Shown one piece after another: positions 33,605 through 43,017 of a stretch of 59,053 nt of DNA (positions are counted from its first letter, which is position 1; the number at the start of each line of letters is the position of its first letter). The position numbers were made by a program, and so were the translations under genes. The DNA is taken from assembly GCA_005888325.1 (NCBI GenBank), contig VAWU01000021.1, forward strand, positions 1-59,053. The letters are read 5' to 3'. The notes below the pieces were generated by a model, which saw nothing but the letters and a program-made list of their open reading frames with translations, had not been told where the DNA came from and did not search any database. This DNA comes from Actinomycetota bacterium. GTDB lineage: Bacteria; Actinomycetota; Acidimicrobiia; Acidimicrobiales; AC-14.

Positions 33605-34318
33605 GACGCCAGCTCGATCTGGCGCCACCGGTGGTCCGCGATGCGCGCCAGCGCCGCCAGCTGACCGCGCTCACGCGTGCGCAGGGGGCGCCCCTTGCGC
33701 CCGAGCACCAGGGCGCGCTCGGCCGCCGGCAGCGGTGCCCAGGCCACGTCGTCGGGGCCCTGTTCCCCGCTCTGCGGGCCGCTCGGGCCCTGTTCTCCGG
33801 TCTCGTCCTGGCCCGGGCCGTCGTCGACGGGGAGCATGCCCACCGAGTAGCGGCTGCCGGCGACGAACGCGCGCAGCCACGCCCCCGCGGGAGGCGCGCC
33901 GATCGCCACCGACGGCTCGGCGGCATCGAACCCCGTGAGCACACACCACTGCGCCTCGAAGTCGCGCGCAGCGTGGGCCACGAGGCTCTCGCACACCTCG
34001 TCGACCGACGTCGCCCTCACGAGCACCTCGGCCGTCTCCAGCGCGTCGAGACGAGCGTCGAGGACGTGCTCCGTGGAGGGCCGCACGTCTTCCACGTCGA
34101 CCCCGTCGACCTCCCTGATCTCCGCGACGAGCGTCGAGACGAGGTGGGCGTCGGGTAGCTCGACGACGAGCTCGTCGATGACCCGCCCCGCGCCCCGCTC
34201 GAGGATGTCGATGCCCACGACGTCGCCGCGCACCGCGCCGATGCGACTCGCCACCGCCCCCAGCGCGCCCGGCCGGTCGGGCAACCACAGGCGAACGACG
34301 AAGGTCTCCATGCGCTGG

Positions 34319-34324
34319 AGGGTA
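34319..34324 (-). promoter_or_regulatory. -10 box TACCCT
   Basis: On the minus strand TACCCT ends 7 nt before ATG 34311; likely leaderless. Confidence 0.45.
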
Positions 34325-34379
34325 CCGACCGTATGTGAACGCGAGATTTCGTGCCCGCGACGTTGTTGTGAGTTCCGGC

Positions 34380-35102
34380 CTAGCCCGCGGCCACGAGCGG
34401 ACGGTCGTCGATTACGGGGAGCGATGCGATCTGTGCGGTCTCGGGGCCGTCGTCCGCCTTGCGCTTCGCGTAGCGGTCCACGTAGTCCTGGCCGGACAGG
34501 GCCCGGAGGTCGAACATGACCTCGTCGGTGATCTGGCGCAGGGCCTTGGGGTCGTCGGCCCGCCCCGCGAGGCGGTCGAACCGCAAGGGCTTGCCGATCC
34601 TCACCGTGATCGGCATGAACAGGCGTGGCATCACCTGGCCGATGGGCTGCGCCTCGCGGGTGCCGATCATCGCCACCGGCAGGACGGGCACGCCACAGTT
34701 GAGCGCGAGGCGGGCCACGCCTGTATGGCCCTTGTACAGGCGTCCGTCGGGCGATCGTGTGCCCTCGGGATAGATCCCGAAGAGCCCGCCGGACTGAAGC
34801 ACCTCGTTGGCCGCCGCCAGCGCGCCGGATGATGCCGAGCCGCCCTCGCGTCGGATCGGGATCTGGCCCATGGCGCGGAAGAACCACGCGGTCTTGGGAT
34901 CGTCGAAGTACTCGGCCTTGGCCACGAACGTGACCCGGCGTCGGAGCACCATGGGGAGGAAGATCGAGTCGGAGAAGGAGACGTGGTTGCTGGCGAGGAT
35001 GGCCGCAGAGTCGGCGGGGATGTGCTCGAGCCCCTCGACGCGCACGCGGAAGAAGAAGCGGAGCAAGGGGGAGACGACCGCTTTGAACAGCCAGTAGGCC
35101 AC
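34380..35102 (-). CDS. plsC: 1-acyl-sn-glycerol-3-phosphate acyltransferase
   Basis: This 240-residue PlsC-type acyltransferase makes phosphatidic acid from lysophosphatidate. The HX4D catalytic motif is SNHVSFSD, block II is GQIPIRREG, block III is GIYPEGTRSPDG and block IV is VPVLPVAMIGT. GTG 35102 fits the domain edge (VAYWLFKAVVSPLLRFFFRVRVEG); ATG 35183 would add 27 basic residues and run into the TetR operator. It is divergent from tetR at 35222. The C-terminal tail after FDLRAL is variable. Confidence 0.87.
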   Translation of the reverse strand: MAYWLFKAVVSPLLRFFFRVRVEGLEHIPADSAAILASNHVSFSDSIFLPMVLRRRVTFVAKAEYFDDPKTAWFFRAMGQIPIRREGGSASSGALAAANEVLQSGGLFGIYPEGTRSPDGRLYKGHTGVARLALNCGVPVLPVAMIGTREAQPIGQVMPRLFMPITVRIGKPLRFDRLAGRADDPKALRQITDEVMFDLRALSGQDYVDRYAKRKADDGPETAQIASLPVIDDRPLVAAG

Positions 35103-35184
35103 GGCCCGGAGCCTAACCCGCGGCACCCGACCGCCGGCCCGCGCATTCGCACGCGATGGCCGTCTGCTCCCCCGAGGCGTCACC

Positions 35185-35200
35185 TTGACCGGCTGGTCAA
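35185..35200 (+). promoter_or_regulatory. TetR-type operator palindrome overlapping -35
   Basis: TTGACCGGCTGGTCAA has perfect 6-bp arms, TTGACC and GGTCAA. The left arm also serves as a -35 hexamer, 18 bp before the TACCGT -10 (35209-35214), itself 7 nt before GTG 35222. Binding would block RNA polymerase, the usual TetR autoregulation design, and could also affect the divergent plsC. Confidence 0.6.
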
Positions 35201-35221
35201 GTGCTCCCTACCGTCGGGCAG

Positions 35222-35809
35222 GTGAACCGCCGCCTGACGGCCCGTGGTCGTGACCGCCGTCGCCAGCTCATGGAGTTCGCGACCACGCGGTTCGCCGAGA
35301 ACGGCTACCACCCCACGTCGGTCGCCGAGATCGTGCAGGGGCTCGGAGTCGGCAAGGGCGTCTTCTACTGGTACTTCAGCTCGAAGGAGGAGCTCTTCCT
35401 CGAGATCCTGCGCGACGCCCAGCGACAGCTGCGTCGCCGTCAGCAGCTCGCCATCGGCGAGGAGCCCGATCCGGTGAAGCGCATCGAGCTCGGCATCCGC
35501 GCCTCGATGGCGTGGTTCGCGGAGCATCGATCGCTGTTCAACCTCTTCCAGTTCGCGGCCACCGAGGAACGGTTCGCGCCGGCGCTGCGGCGCGGTCAGG
35601 ACGTGGCCGTCAACGACGTCGTGCGCCATGTGAAGGAAGGGATCGTCGAGGGTCGCATCCGCGACGCGGACCCGTACGTGCTCAGCCACGCCACCCTCGG
35701 CGTCGCCGTGCACCTCGCCCGCACGTTCATCCACGAGCGCAACGTGGCCGGTGACGAGGTGGCCGACGCCGCGGTGGCCTTCTGCCTCGAGGGACTGCTC
35801 GGGCGCTGA
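35222..35809 (+). CDS. TetR family transcriptional regulator
   Basis: The 195-residue regulator starts at GTG 35222 (NRRLTARGRDRRRQLMEFA); GTG 35201 is also in frame but would overlap the -10. The helix-turn-helix reads TSVAEIVQGLGVGKGVFYWYFSSKEELFLEIL (about 30-61), the standard TetR arrangement. The C-terminal ligand/dimer domain (about 70-195) is variable. It is likely an autorepressor through the palindrome at 35185, and probably controls plsC or nearby lipid or SDR genes. The ligand is unknown. Confidence 0.88.
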   Translation: MNRRLTARGRDRRRQLMEFATTRFAENGYHPTSVAEIVQGLGVGKGVFYWYFSSKEELFLEILRDAQRQLRRRQQLAIGEEPDPVKRIELGIRASMAWFAEHRSLFNLFQFAATEERFAPALRRGQDVAVNDVVRHVKEGIVEGRIRDADPYVLSHATLGVAVHLARTFIHERNVAGDEVADAAVAFCLEGLLGR

Positions 35810-35826
35810 CGCGCGCCCGCGACCCT

Positions 35827-36608
35827 TCACACGTCGACGCCGCGCAGGCCTTCGGGCGGTCGGGCGCCACCGCGCGGTCCGGGCACGCCGTGGAACTCGA
35901 AGGCGATCGGTGGCCGGCCGGCTTGGCAGACGTAGGCCTCGCCCGAGGCCTCGCCCGTCATGCACGCCACGACCGCGGCGGCGATGTCGGGGGCGGGATG
36001 AGCGGGAAGCCGACCGCTTCCAACCGGTCGCGGGCACCGCTGATGAGCGGTGTGTCGGTGAGGCCCGGGCAGACGCAGTTCACGGTGATGCGCTGCTCGG
36101 CCAGCGTGGGGGCGACGCTGCGCACCAGGCCGACGACGCCGTGCTTCGTCAGCGCGTAGACAGGATCGAACGCGATGGGGATGAGCCCGGCGAGCGACGC
36201 GGTCACCACCACCGCCCCCCCGCCGCGCGCGGCGATGGCGGGCACGACGGCGCGCAGGCCGAACACGACGCCGTCGACGTTGGCGCGCATGATGCGGCGG
36301 TAGTCGTCGTCGGACAGCGCCGCGATGTCGGGCTGACCGATCGAGGTGCCCGCGTTGAGGTGGGCGAGGTCGAGGCCGCCGAGCGCGGAGCACACGTCGT
36401 CGACGACGCTCCGCCAGTCTGCGGGCTCCGCGACGTCGGCGCGGACGAAGCGCGCGCCGAGCTCTCCGGCGAGCGCGGCGCCGCGCTCGTCGTTTGTGTC
36501 CACGATCGCGACGGTCGCGCCTTCCGCAACCAACCGGCGGACGGTCGCCTCACCGATGCCCGACGCGCCTCCGGTGACGAGCGCGACCTTGCCTGCGAGC
36601 GTTGTCAC
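35827..36608 (-). pseudogene. SDR gene with frameshift in a C homopolymer
   Basis: The first 200 residues from GTG 36608 are a good SDR: VTGGASGIGEATV nucleotide motif, DVAEPADW, LNAGTSIG, catalytic VTASLAGL and YALTKHGVV. After DRLEAVGFPLIP the frame goes out at a run of five Gs (35989-35993; Cs on the coding strand) and stops at 35958. The sister frame continues DIAAAVVACMTGEASGEAYVCQ to 35827, as an SDR C terminus should. One added base would restore a 260-residue enzyme. It may be a sequencing error or a true phase-variable or dead gene. Confidence 0.75.
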
Positions 36609-36618
36609 GCGGCGCGCG

Positions 36619-37836
36619 CTACAGCTTCGTGAGCGCGCGGCGCAACGTGCGCACGGCCTGTCCGATGCGGTGTTCGTTCTCGATCAGGGCGAAGCGCACG
36701 TAACCCTCGCCGCCCGGCCCGAAGCCGATTCCCGGTGACGTCGCCACCAGCGCTTCTTTCACGAGGAACGATGCGAACTCGATCGAGCCCATCTCCCGGT
36801 AGGGCTCGGGGATCGGCGCCCACACGAACATCGTGCCCTTGGGCTTCTCGATCTCCCAGCCGATGCGGTTGAGGCCGTCGCACAACGCGTCGCGGCGCCC
36901 CCAGTAGATCTCGTTCACGTGCTTGGGATAGTCGGAGGCCTCGTTCATGGCGACGATGGCTGCGATCTGGATCGGTTGGAACGTGCCGTAGTCGAGATAG
37001 CTCTTCAGCTTGGTGAGCGCGGCGACGATGGCCGCGTTGCCGACGCAGAAGCCGACGCGCCAGCCAGCCATCGAGAACGACTTCGTGAGCGTGTAGAGCT
37101 CGACCGCCACGTCCTTCGCCCCGGGCACCTGCAGGATCGACGGCGGCTGGTAGCCGTCGAACGCCGTGTCGGAGTAGGCGAAGTCGTGCACGAGGACGAC
37201 ATCATGGCCGCGGGCGAAGTCGACGAGTCGCTGCATGTACTCGAGGTCGACGCACGCCGTGGTGGGGTTGTGCGGGAACGACAACAGGATGACGCGCGGG
37301 CGGGGCCAGGTGTTCTCCCACGTCTCGAGCGCGTTCTCGAGGAAGTTCTCCCCCGGCCCGAGGCGCACCCGTTGCACCTCGGCACCCGCGAACAGAGGGG
37401 CGTAGATGTGGATGGGATAGGACGGGGACGGCACGATCGCCGCGTCACCCGGGGCCAACAGCACCCACATGAGGTGCGAGAGTCCCTCCTTGGCCCCGAT
37501 GGTCGTGACCACCTCGGTGTCGGGGTCGACCTCGACGTTGAAGCGCCGGCTGTAGAGGTCGGTGACGGCCTGACGGAGCTTGGGGATGCCGCGGCTGGCC
37601 GAGTAGCGGTGGTTGCGCGAGTTGCGCGCCGCCTCGGCCAGCTTCTCGACCGCGATGTCGGGCGACGGGATGTCGGGGTTGCCGAAGCCCAGGTCGATGA
37701 CGTCGTCGCCGGCCCGGCGGGCGGCCACCTTCAACCCGTCGATGATGGTGAAGACGTACGGCGGCAACGCGTTGATCCGGCGGAACTCGAACGGATGCGA
37801 TCTGCGATCCTCCGCTTCGCTGCGGTTCTCGCTCAT
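36619..37836 (-). CDS. PLP-dependent aminotransferase (class I/II)
   Basis: This 405-residue fold-type I aminotransferase resembles LL-DAP / alanine-type aminotransferases. Motifs are [68 protein letters not shown] and [13 protein letters not shown]. The PLP-binding Lys is in [14 protein letters not shown], and the substrate Arg in [16 protein letters not shown]. The likely role is amino-acid transamination with pyruvate or glutamate; specificity is not certain. A -10 box 6 nt before the ATG indicates a leaderless mRNA. Confidence 0.88.
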   Translation of the reverse strand: MSENRSEAEDRRSHPFEFRRINALPPYVFTIIDGLKVAARRAGDDVIDLGFGNPDIPSPDIAVEKLAEAARNSRNHRYSASRGIPKLRQAVTDLYSRRFNVEVDPDTEVVTTIGAKEGLSHLMWVLLAPGDAAIVPSPSYPIHIYAPLFAGAEVQRVRLGPGENFLENALETWENTWPRPRVILLSFPHNPTTACVDLEYMQRLVDFARGHDVVLVHDFAYSDTAFDGYQPPSILQVPGAKDVAVELYTLTKSFSMAGWRVGFCVGNAAIVAALTKLKSYLDYGTFQPIQIAAIVAMNEASDYPKHVNEIYWGRRDALCDGLNRIGWEIEKPKGTMFVWAPIPEPYREMGSIEFASFLVKEALVATSPGIGFGPGGEGYVRFALIENEHRIGQAVRTLRRALTKL

Positions 37837-37842
37837 GGCGAA

Positions 37843-37848
37843 AGGCTA
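37843..37848 (-). promoter_or_regulatory. -10 box TAGCCT
   Basis: On the minus strand TAGCCT ends 6 nt before ATG 37836. It lies just before the stop codon (ending 37846) of the gene upstream, so it would sit at that gene's end. Confidence 0.4.
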
Positions 37849-38655
37849 GTGCGAGCTGTCGCGCGCCTCGGCCACCATTTGCACGGCGTCGGAGCCGGGA
37901 CCCGTGTCGAGCGGGGAGCAGATCGCCCATGTGGCGCCTACCGCAGCGAGCGCGTCGAAGTGGCGCCGTAGGTCGTCGACGGTGCCGTGCACCAAACCGG
38001 CGCGGGGGCCGTGCCGCTCGAGCTTGGCCGCGGCCGCGGCGGTGGTGCGCCCGATCAGCACCTGCCCGCCCCAGGTGACCTCCACCCGCCGGCCGGCCGC
38101 GCGCGCCCGCTCGAGCACGTCGATCGCGTCCGCCGCGAAATCCTGCGCGCCCGTCGACCACCCGTTCCAGCCGTCGGCCTCGCGCGCGGCCGTCGACCGC
38201 AACCGCGCCGAGTTGCCGCCCACCCAGATTCGAGCCCCGACGGCACGGAGGCGCCGGCAACAGTCCTCCAGGTCGGCCACCCGGTCGGCCACCGAAGGGA
38301 AGGGCACCCCCGCCCGCTCGTTCTCGGAGCGGCTCAGCGAATCGCCGGTGCCGAGGCCGACGATCAGGCGATCAGCGAGCATGCGGTGCAACGTCTCCAT
38401 CTCGTGGGTGAGCACCGCGTTGGCGAGCAGCGAGACCCGCGCGACGAGCGGACCGAGCACGACCCGGGTGGTCTCGACCGCGAGCGCGCCGAGCAGGACG
38501 CGCGACTGCAGCGCGGGGTCGTCGGGTCGGGCGATGGGCCAGAGATGGTCGAAGACGAACACACCGTCGAGGCCCAGCTCCTCCGCTCGGCGCGCGGTCG
38601 CCAACGCCTGTTCCGCGTCGTCGCGGAACTGCGGAAGCGTCAGTCCGACGCGCAA
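37846..38655 (-). CDS. LLM-class (luciferase-like) oxidoreductase, probably F420-dependent
   Basis: This 269-residue TIM-barrel protein belongs to the bacterial-luciferase-like family: VGLTLPQFRDD, ELGLDGVFVFDHLW, LGPLVARVSLLANAVLTHEMETLHRM and RLIVGLGTGDSL. The C-terminal part has VTWGGQVLIGRTT and a final VGATWAICSPLD. In actinobacteria most members use coenzyme F420. It overlaps the ROK kinase gene by 16 bp, so the pair is cotranscribed. The substrate is unknown and the length is somewhat short for the family. Confidence 0.8.
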   Translation of the reverse strand: MRVGLTLPQFRDDAEQALATARRAEELGLDGVFVFDHLWPIARPDDPALQSRVLLGALAVETTRVVLGPLVARVSLLANAVLTHEMETLHRMLADRLIVGLGTGDSLSRSENERAGVPFPSVADRVADLEDCCRRLRAVGARIWVGGNSARLRSTAAREADGWNGWSTGAQDFAADAIDVLERARAAGRRVEVTWGGQVLIGRTTAAAAAKLERHGPRAGLVHGTVDDLRRHFDALAAVGATWAICSPLDTGPGSDAVQMVAEARDSSH

Positions 38656-39596
38656 GCCAGCGCCGCCGCGCCCATGGCACCCGCGCGCTCACCCAGCTCG
38701 GCGGGCACGATGCTGATGACGGGCCGGCGATCCGCGGCCTCGACCAGGTCGGCGAACGCCACGCGGGTGGGCTCGAACAGGACGTCGCCCGCCTCCACCA
38801 GCCCGCCGCCGATCACGAACATCTCGGGGTCGAAGACGTTGGCGAGGTTTGCCAGTCCGAGCGCGAGCCACCAGGCGAACCGGCCGAAGACGGCTCGCGC
38901 GCCTGCATCACCCTCGATGGCCGCACGGGTGACGTGCTCGCCGCGCACCGCCTCGGGATCGTCGCCCGCGAGCTCGAGGACGCGCGGCACCTGGCCCGCG
39001 TGGGCGGCCTCGCGCGCCAGGCGGCCCAGCCCGCTCCCCGACGCGTAACGCTCCCAACACCCACGCTGTCCGCACGGGCACGGCGGTCCGTGGGGCTCGA
39101 CGACCGTATGGCCGATCTCGCCCGCGAAGCCGTTCGCGCCGCGGTAGAGCCGTCCGTCGGTGATGATGCCGCCCCCGATGCCTGTCCCGAGCGTCGCCAC
39201 CACGACGTGTTGCTTGCCCCGCGCCGCGCCGAGCTGGTGCTCGCCCCACGCCGCGCACGTCGCGTCGTTGTCGGCGCGCACGGGCAGTCCCAGGCGCGAC
39301 GCCAGGCCCGCACGCAACGGCAACTGGTCGATGCCGGGCAGGTTCGGTGCCGCTCGCAACACACCGTCGCGGTCGACCAGACCCGGCGCGCCCACGCCCA
39401 CCGCGGCCACCTCGCCTGCGGCCGCGGTCGCGTCGCGCAGCTCCTCCGCCACCGCGCCCAGCCCGTCGATGAGCGCGTCCTCTCCGCGCGGCGTCGGCTG
39501 CCTGCACTCCGCCACGACCTCGCCGTGTTCCGACAGGGCCACGCCGAGCACCTTGGTGCCGCCGAGGTCGAGGCCCAGCGTGAGCGTTTGCGTCAC
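38640..39596 (-). CDS. ROK-family glucokinase
   Basis: The 318-residue ROK kinase carries the ATP motif LGLDLGGTKVLGV at the N terminus and the sugar-binding GEIGHTVVEPHGPPCPCGQRGCWERYASG block, with the zinc-binding CPCGQRGC and active-site His of GEIGH. GLPVRADNDATCAAWGE holds the catalytic Asp, and LGTGIGGGII follows. In Streptomyces the ROK glucokinase GlkA is the main glucose kinase and mediates carbon repression, and it sits in a similar gene neighbourhood. The start is GTG 39596. It is coupled by overlap to the LLM gene. Confidence 0.87.
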   Translation of the reverse strand: MTQTLTLGLDLGGTKVLGVALSEHGEVVAECRQPTPRGEDALIDGLGAVAEELRDATAAAGEVAAVGVGAPGLVDRDGVLRAAPNLPGIDQLPLRAGLASRLGLPVRADNDATCAAWGEHQLGAARGKQHVVVATLGTGIGGGIITDGRLYRGANGFAGEIGHTVVEPHGPPCPCGQRGCWERYASGSGLGRLAREAAHAGQVPRVLELAGDDPEAVRGEHVTRAAIEGDAGARAVFGRFAWWLALGLANLANVFDPEMFVIGGGLVEAGDVLFEPTRVAFADLVEAADRRPVISIVPAELGERAGAMGAAALACASD

Positions 39597-39617
39597 GTCG
39601 CTCGGAGCACCGTCGGC

Positions 39618-40733
39618 TCAGAAGCGGAGCAGCGCACCGATGCGACCGAGCACGTCGAGGTCCGCGTTCTGGCTGCACGTTTCGACTCGACAGGATTGGG
39701 CCAACGCCTCCTCGACCGCCTCCTCCACGACGTCGTCGACCCTCTCCATCGCATGGTTACAGACGGGGCACGCCCGGCCCTTCATGCCGACGTAGCCACA
39801 CGACCGGCAGCGCCAGCCGGGTGCCTGGAAGTCGTCGGAGACGAGCAGCATCTCGACGCGACGCTCCACGAGCGCACGCAGCACCCCGTCGAGCCCGGCG
39901 ACGCCGCCGTTGCCCGCACCGACGGCGTCGCGCAGCCGCTCGACGGCGGCCGCCTCCTTCTTCCGCTCGACCTGCGCCTCGACCTCCATCGCAGCAAGGC
40001 GGATGTCGTCGTCGCGCGCGTTCACCGGAACGGAGATGCGCGCCGCGATGCGCTCGCGAAGGTAGGAGTGGAGCTCACGCTCGAGCTCGCGGGCGATGTC
40101 GTCGGGCGCGCCGATGATGAGGTGGTCGAAGCCGGCGTCCTGGTGGACATCGAACGCGACCTGCGCGGCGCGGCGCAGATGCTGCTGGGCACGAGCCGCG
40201 GAGTGGTCACGCACGTGATCCTTCTTCCAGTCGCCCCGGTCGTCGTCGTGGCGTGGAAGCTGGTCGAAGCGTTCGCTCTTGTCGACGAGCTCACCGAGCT
40301 CGAACACGAAGAGCCGCGCGCGCTGTCGATCGGCCAGCAGGACCGCGAAACGCTCGTACTCGTCGATCACCCGCTCGAGCTCACGCACGTGCGGGGTGTC
40401 GTTCACCGCCAGATGGTTGTGCACCGGGACCGGCAGCTCGATGACGCGCCAGAAGCCGTGCGCGCTGCAGGAGAACATGGCCAGGCCTCGGGTGCGCGAG
40501 CGGTCGAGCCCACCCTTCACGAACTGCTCGATGCGGCCGAGGTCGGCGTCGACCGACTTCCCGCCGGGCCCGCGGTCGCGCTTCTGGCGGATCATCACCT
40601 CGAGCTGGAGCTCGTAGTCCTGTGGGCGAACGTAGCGGCGCCCGTCGACATCGAGGTAACACGATGTGACGGGCGCGCCATCGCCCTTGAACCCGGCCAG
40701 GTGGCGAACGACATCCTCGGTGATCGGGGTCAC
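39618..40733 (-). CDS. baeRF-like (eRF1/Vms1-related) protein
   Basis: The 371-residue protein resembles the bacterial archaeo-eukaryotic release-factor family: PVTSCYLDVDGRRYVRPQDYE opens the N domain, FAVLLADRQRARLFVFELGEL the middle domain and DHLIIGAPDDIARELERELHSYL the eRF1-domain-3-like part. VSDDFQAPGWRCRSCGYVGMKGRACPVCNHAM is a zinc ribbon. Members are thought to act on ribosomes, as stalled peptidyl-tRNA hydrolases or antitermination-like factors; the role here is inferred. The start is GTG 40733 with a strong GGAGGT 4 nt upstream. It is 39 bp downstream of the SMC-like gene. Confidence 0.72.
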   Translation of the reverse strand: MTPITEDVVRHLAGFKGDGAPVTSCYLDVDGRRYVRPQDYELQLEVMIRQKRDRGPGGKSVDADLGRIEQFVKGGLDRSRTRGLAMFSCSAHGFWRVIELPVPVHNHLAVNDTPHVRELERVIDEYERFAVLLADRQRARLFVFELGELVDKSERFDQLPRHDDDRGDWKKDHVRDHSAARAQQHLRRAAQVAFDVHQDAGFDHLIIGAPDDIARELERELHSYLRERIAARISVPVNARDDDIRLAAMEVEAQVERKKEAAAVERLRDAVGAGNGGVAGLDGVLRALVERRVEMLLVSDDFQAPGWRCRSCGYVGMKGRACPVCNHAMERVDDVVEEAVEEALAQSCRVETCSQNADLDVLGRIGALLRF

Positions 40734-40772
40734 GTCACCTCCGTGAGCTTTGGAGTGACGTCGATCGTACCG

Positions 40773-42962
40773 TCAGGTCGCAGAGAGCGATTGCGGCGAC
40801 AGGAAACGGCGCACCGACGCCCCCTTCGGCCCGAACAGGCGAGCCCAGGCCTCGATCTCGGGGTCGTCGCTGAGGTAGATGAGCTGGAACGCAGCCGTGA
40901 ACCGCTCGAGCACGCCGATCGCCTTCTCGGTGGTCTCGACGGGCAGACCCGCGAACGCGTCTTCGATCACCAACGGCAGACTGCCCGCCTGACCCACGGA
41001 GCGCTGCCCCACGAGCCGGGCGAGCACGTAGACCTCGAGCTCGTCGACCTCGACCTCGCTCAGGTCGACCTCCGGCGCCCTCGGCATCGGCGGAGTAGCA
41101 AGCGCCGGCGCCGCTGCAGCCCGGCGCTCGACCTCGCTGTGCTCGAGCTCCTCGACGCGCATGGCCGCCTGCTGGTGCGCCGCGGTGGCGCCCGTCAGCT
41201 CTTCGCACAGCGAGACGACGCGCAGCTCCGCCGAGCGAGCGTTCTCCAGTCGGCTGGAGGCCTGGTTGCGGGCGCGCCGGGCCACCTCCTCGCGCTCGGT
41301 CGCCGCTTCGAACGCGGCGCGGGCCTCGTCGAGCTGCGCCTCCAGGCGCGTGAAGACCTGCACGGTCACGCTGGACTCGGCGGGCGTCACTGCCGCCTGC
41401 TCGTCGGGCGCGTCGGGCGCGTCGGGGTCTTCGGAGCGCGCGGCGTCCGCGGCCAACTCGTCGAGGTCGGACTGCAGGCCACCGAGCTCGGCCTGCAGCG
41501 CGGCCCGGCGGGCGTGGTCCTCGTCCGCGTACGCAAGCCACGCGGACGCCGAGGCGGCGGGATCGGCACCGGTCTCCGGCGACGCACCGACGGCATCGAG
41601 CGCGGCGAGCAGCTCGCGACACGCGGGCTCGGCGTCGACCGGGCGGCGCAGAGCCCGGAGCGCGCCCTCGACATCGACGCCGGGATCGTCGCCGAGGAGG
41701 TCGAACGCAGCCGCCCGCACGCGGTTGGTCTCCGCCGCCAGCTCCTGGGCCCGCTCATCGTCGGCCGCGGGCGCGTGCAGCTCCTCCCACACCGCCTCGG
41801 CGTCGGCGAGGGCGGCGTCGGCCCGGTCGGCGCGCTCCTGTCTGACCGGCGTGGACAGACCGGGGGCGGTGCGCAGCAGGTATGCGTGGTAGCTGGACAG
41901 TCCCAGCCGCTCGAGCAGCCCCTGCTCCGCGGCGCGGACGGCTTCGAGCCGGCGGCGGGCCAGCGGCCTCGGCCTGCGGCTGTTCTCCACCTTCTCCCCC
42001 GCCTCGACCACGGCTGCGTGGGCCGCCTCGATGTCGCGGGCGTCCTCGGGCGTGAGATCGTCGAGCCGGGCCATCTCGTGGGCGAGCGTGTGCTCGATGC
42101 GCGCCGCCTCGAGGGTTTCGAGCGCGGCCTCCACGAGCGACGTCGGCGCGACACGGGGCGGCGGCACCTGCGCGCGCCTCTCCTGCAGTGCCGTCCATGC
42201 GTCGGCCAGGGCCAGCGCCTCGTCGACCGGACGAGGGGGCAGCGCCTCGACTCGACGCAGCTCGGCGAGGGCCTCGGCCACCGGGGTCGGATCCGTTGGT
42301 GTGGTACCCAGTGCGGTGAGCAGCTCCTGGCGGCGGCCCTCGAGCGCCGATCGGCGATCCGCGTGGGCGCGGGTGTCGGCCCGGCGCTCGGCCGCCTCGG
42401 CCCGGGCCGCGTCGAGCGCAGCCTGTGTGCTGCGCACCCGCTCGGCCGCGTCGCCGCGCTTCCGGCGGGCGGTTTCGAGTGCGCCCTCCGCGGCGATCAT
42501 GGCCGGCCGCGCGTCGGGGTCGAGCGCGATCCGGCCCGCCGCCAGCGCGAGCTCCGCGCCGGCGCGGGCCTCGCGCGCCTGGAGCAGCGCCAGACGGGCG
42601 TCGATGAGCTCCGCGCTCTCCTCGGGCTCCTCCGGCGGCGGCGGTGGGGGCGGCGGGGGCGGTGCCGGGTCGTCGTCCGCCTCGAGCACGCGGGCGCCCG
42701 GAAGGTCACTTGCCCGCAGGACGACGTTGATCTCGGGAGGGATCCCCAGCGCGGCGACCAGCTCCGCCGTCAGCCGGTGCTCCTGACCATCGACTCGGAC
42801 GATCCCGTCGAGGCCGTCGAGGCGCCCGCAGAGGGCGCCGTTGACGAGGGCGGCCAGACGATGGCTCCGTTCGTGTCCCAACCCGACGACGACGGTGAGG
42901 CGTGGGTGCAGGTCGAGGACGAAGGGCCACTCGCCGCCGGCCCTGAGCTCGGCCAGGTACAC
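40773..42962 (-). CDS. SMC/Rad50-like coiled-coil protein with degenerate P-loop
   Basis: The 729-residue protein has the SMC plan. A short N-terminal head piece (LHPRLTVVVGLGHERSHRLAALVNG) occupies the Walker-A position but lacks GKT/S. A very long Ala/Glu/Arg-rich coiled coil follows (about 115-640), starting with ten consecutive prolines near residue 101. The C-terminal head piece is SLPLVIEDAFAGLP then EKAIGVLERFTAAFQLIYLSDDPEIEAW, where Walker B and D-loop would be. Only the Walker-B-like acid pair is kept, so ATP binding is doubtful. A leaderless GTG start is supported by TATTCT upstream. Confidence 0.65.
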   Translation of the reverse strand: MYLAELRAGGEWPFVLDLHPRLTVVVGLGHERSHRLAALVNGALCGRLDGLDGIVRVDGQEHRLTAELVAALGIPPEINVVLRASDLPGARVLEADDDPAPPPPPPPPPPEEPEESAELIDARLALLQAREARAGAELALAAGRIALDPDARPAMIAAEGALETARRKRGDAAERVRSTQAALDAARAEAAERRADTRAHADRRSALEGRRQELLTALGTTPTDPTPVAEALAELRRVEALPPRPVDEALALADAWTALQERRAQVPPPRVAPTSLVEAALETLEAARIEHTLAHEMARLDDLTPEDARDIEAAHAAVVEAGEKVENSRRPRPLARRRLEAVRAAEQGLLERLGLSSYHAYLLRTAPGLSTPVRQERADRADAALADAEAVWEELHAPAADDERAQELAAETNRVRAAAFDLLGDDPGVDVEGALRALRRPVDAEPACRELLAALDAVGASPETGADPAASASAWLAYADEDHARRAALQAELGGLQSDLDELAADAARSEDPDAPDAPDEQAAVTPAESSVTVQVFTRLEAQLDEARAAFEAATEREEVARRARNQASSRLENARSAELRVVSLCEELTGATAAHQQAAMRVEELEHSEVERRAAAAPALATPPMPRAPEVDLSEVEVDELEVYVLARLVGQRSVGQAGSLPLVIEDAFAGLPVETTEKAIGVLERFTAAFQLIYLSDDPEIEAWARLFGPKGASVRRFLSPQSLSAT

Positions 42963-42970
42963 GCCGGTAG

Positions 42971-42976
42971 AGAATA
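42971..42976 (-). promoter_or_regulatory. -10 box TATTCT
   Basis: On the minus strand TATTCT ends 8 nt before GTG 42962; likely leaderless. Confidence 0.45.
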
Positions 42977-43017
42977 CGCGGCCGACGCGCCCTGAAGCCT
43001 CTCGCGGGCCGACCGGT

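Noticed and set aside
38934-42995. A 1353-codon open frame on the plus strand
   Set aside because: It runs antisense to the ROK, baeRF-like and SMC-like genes, is Arg/His/Leu-rich, and reflects high third-position G/C rather than a gene.
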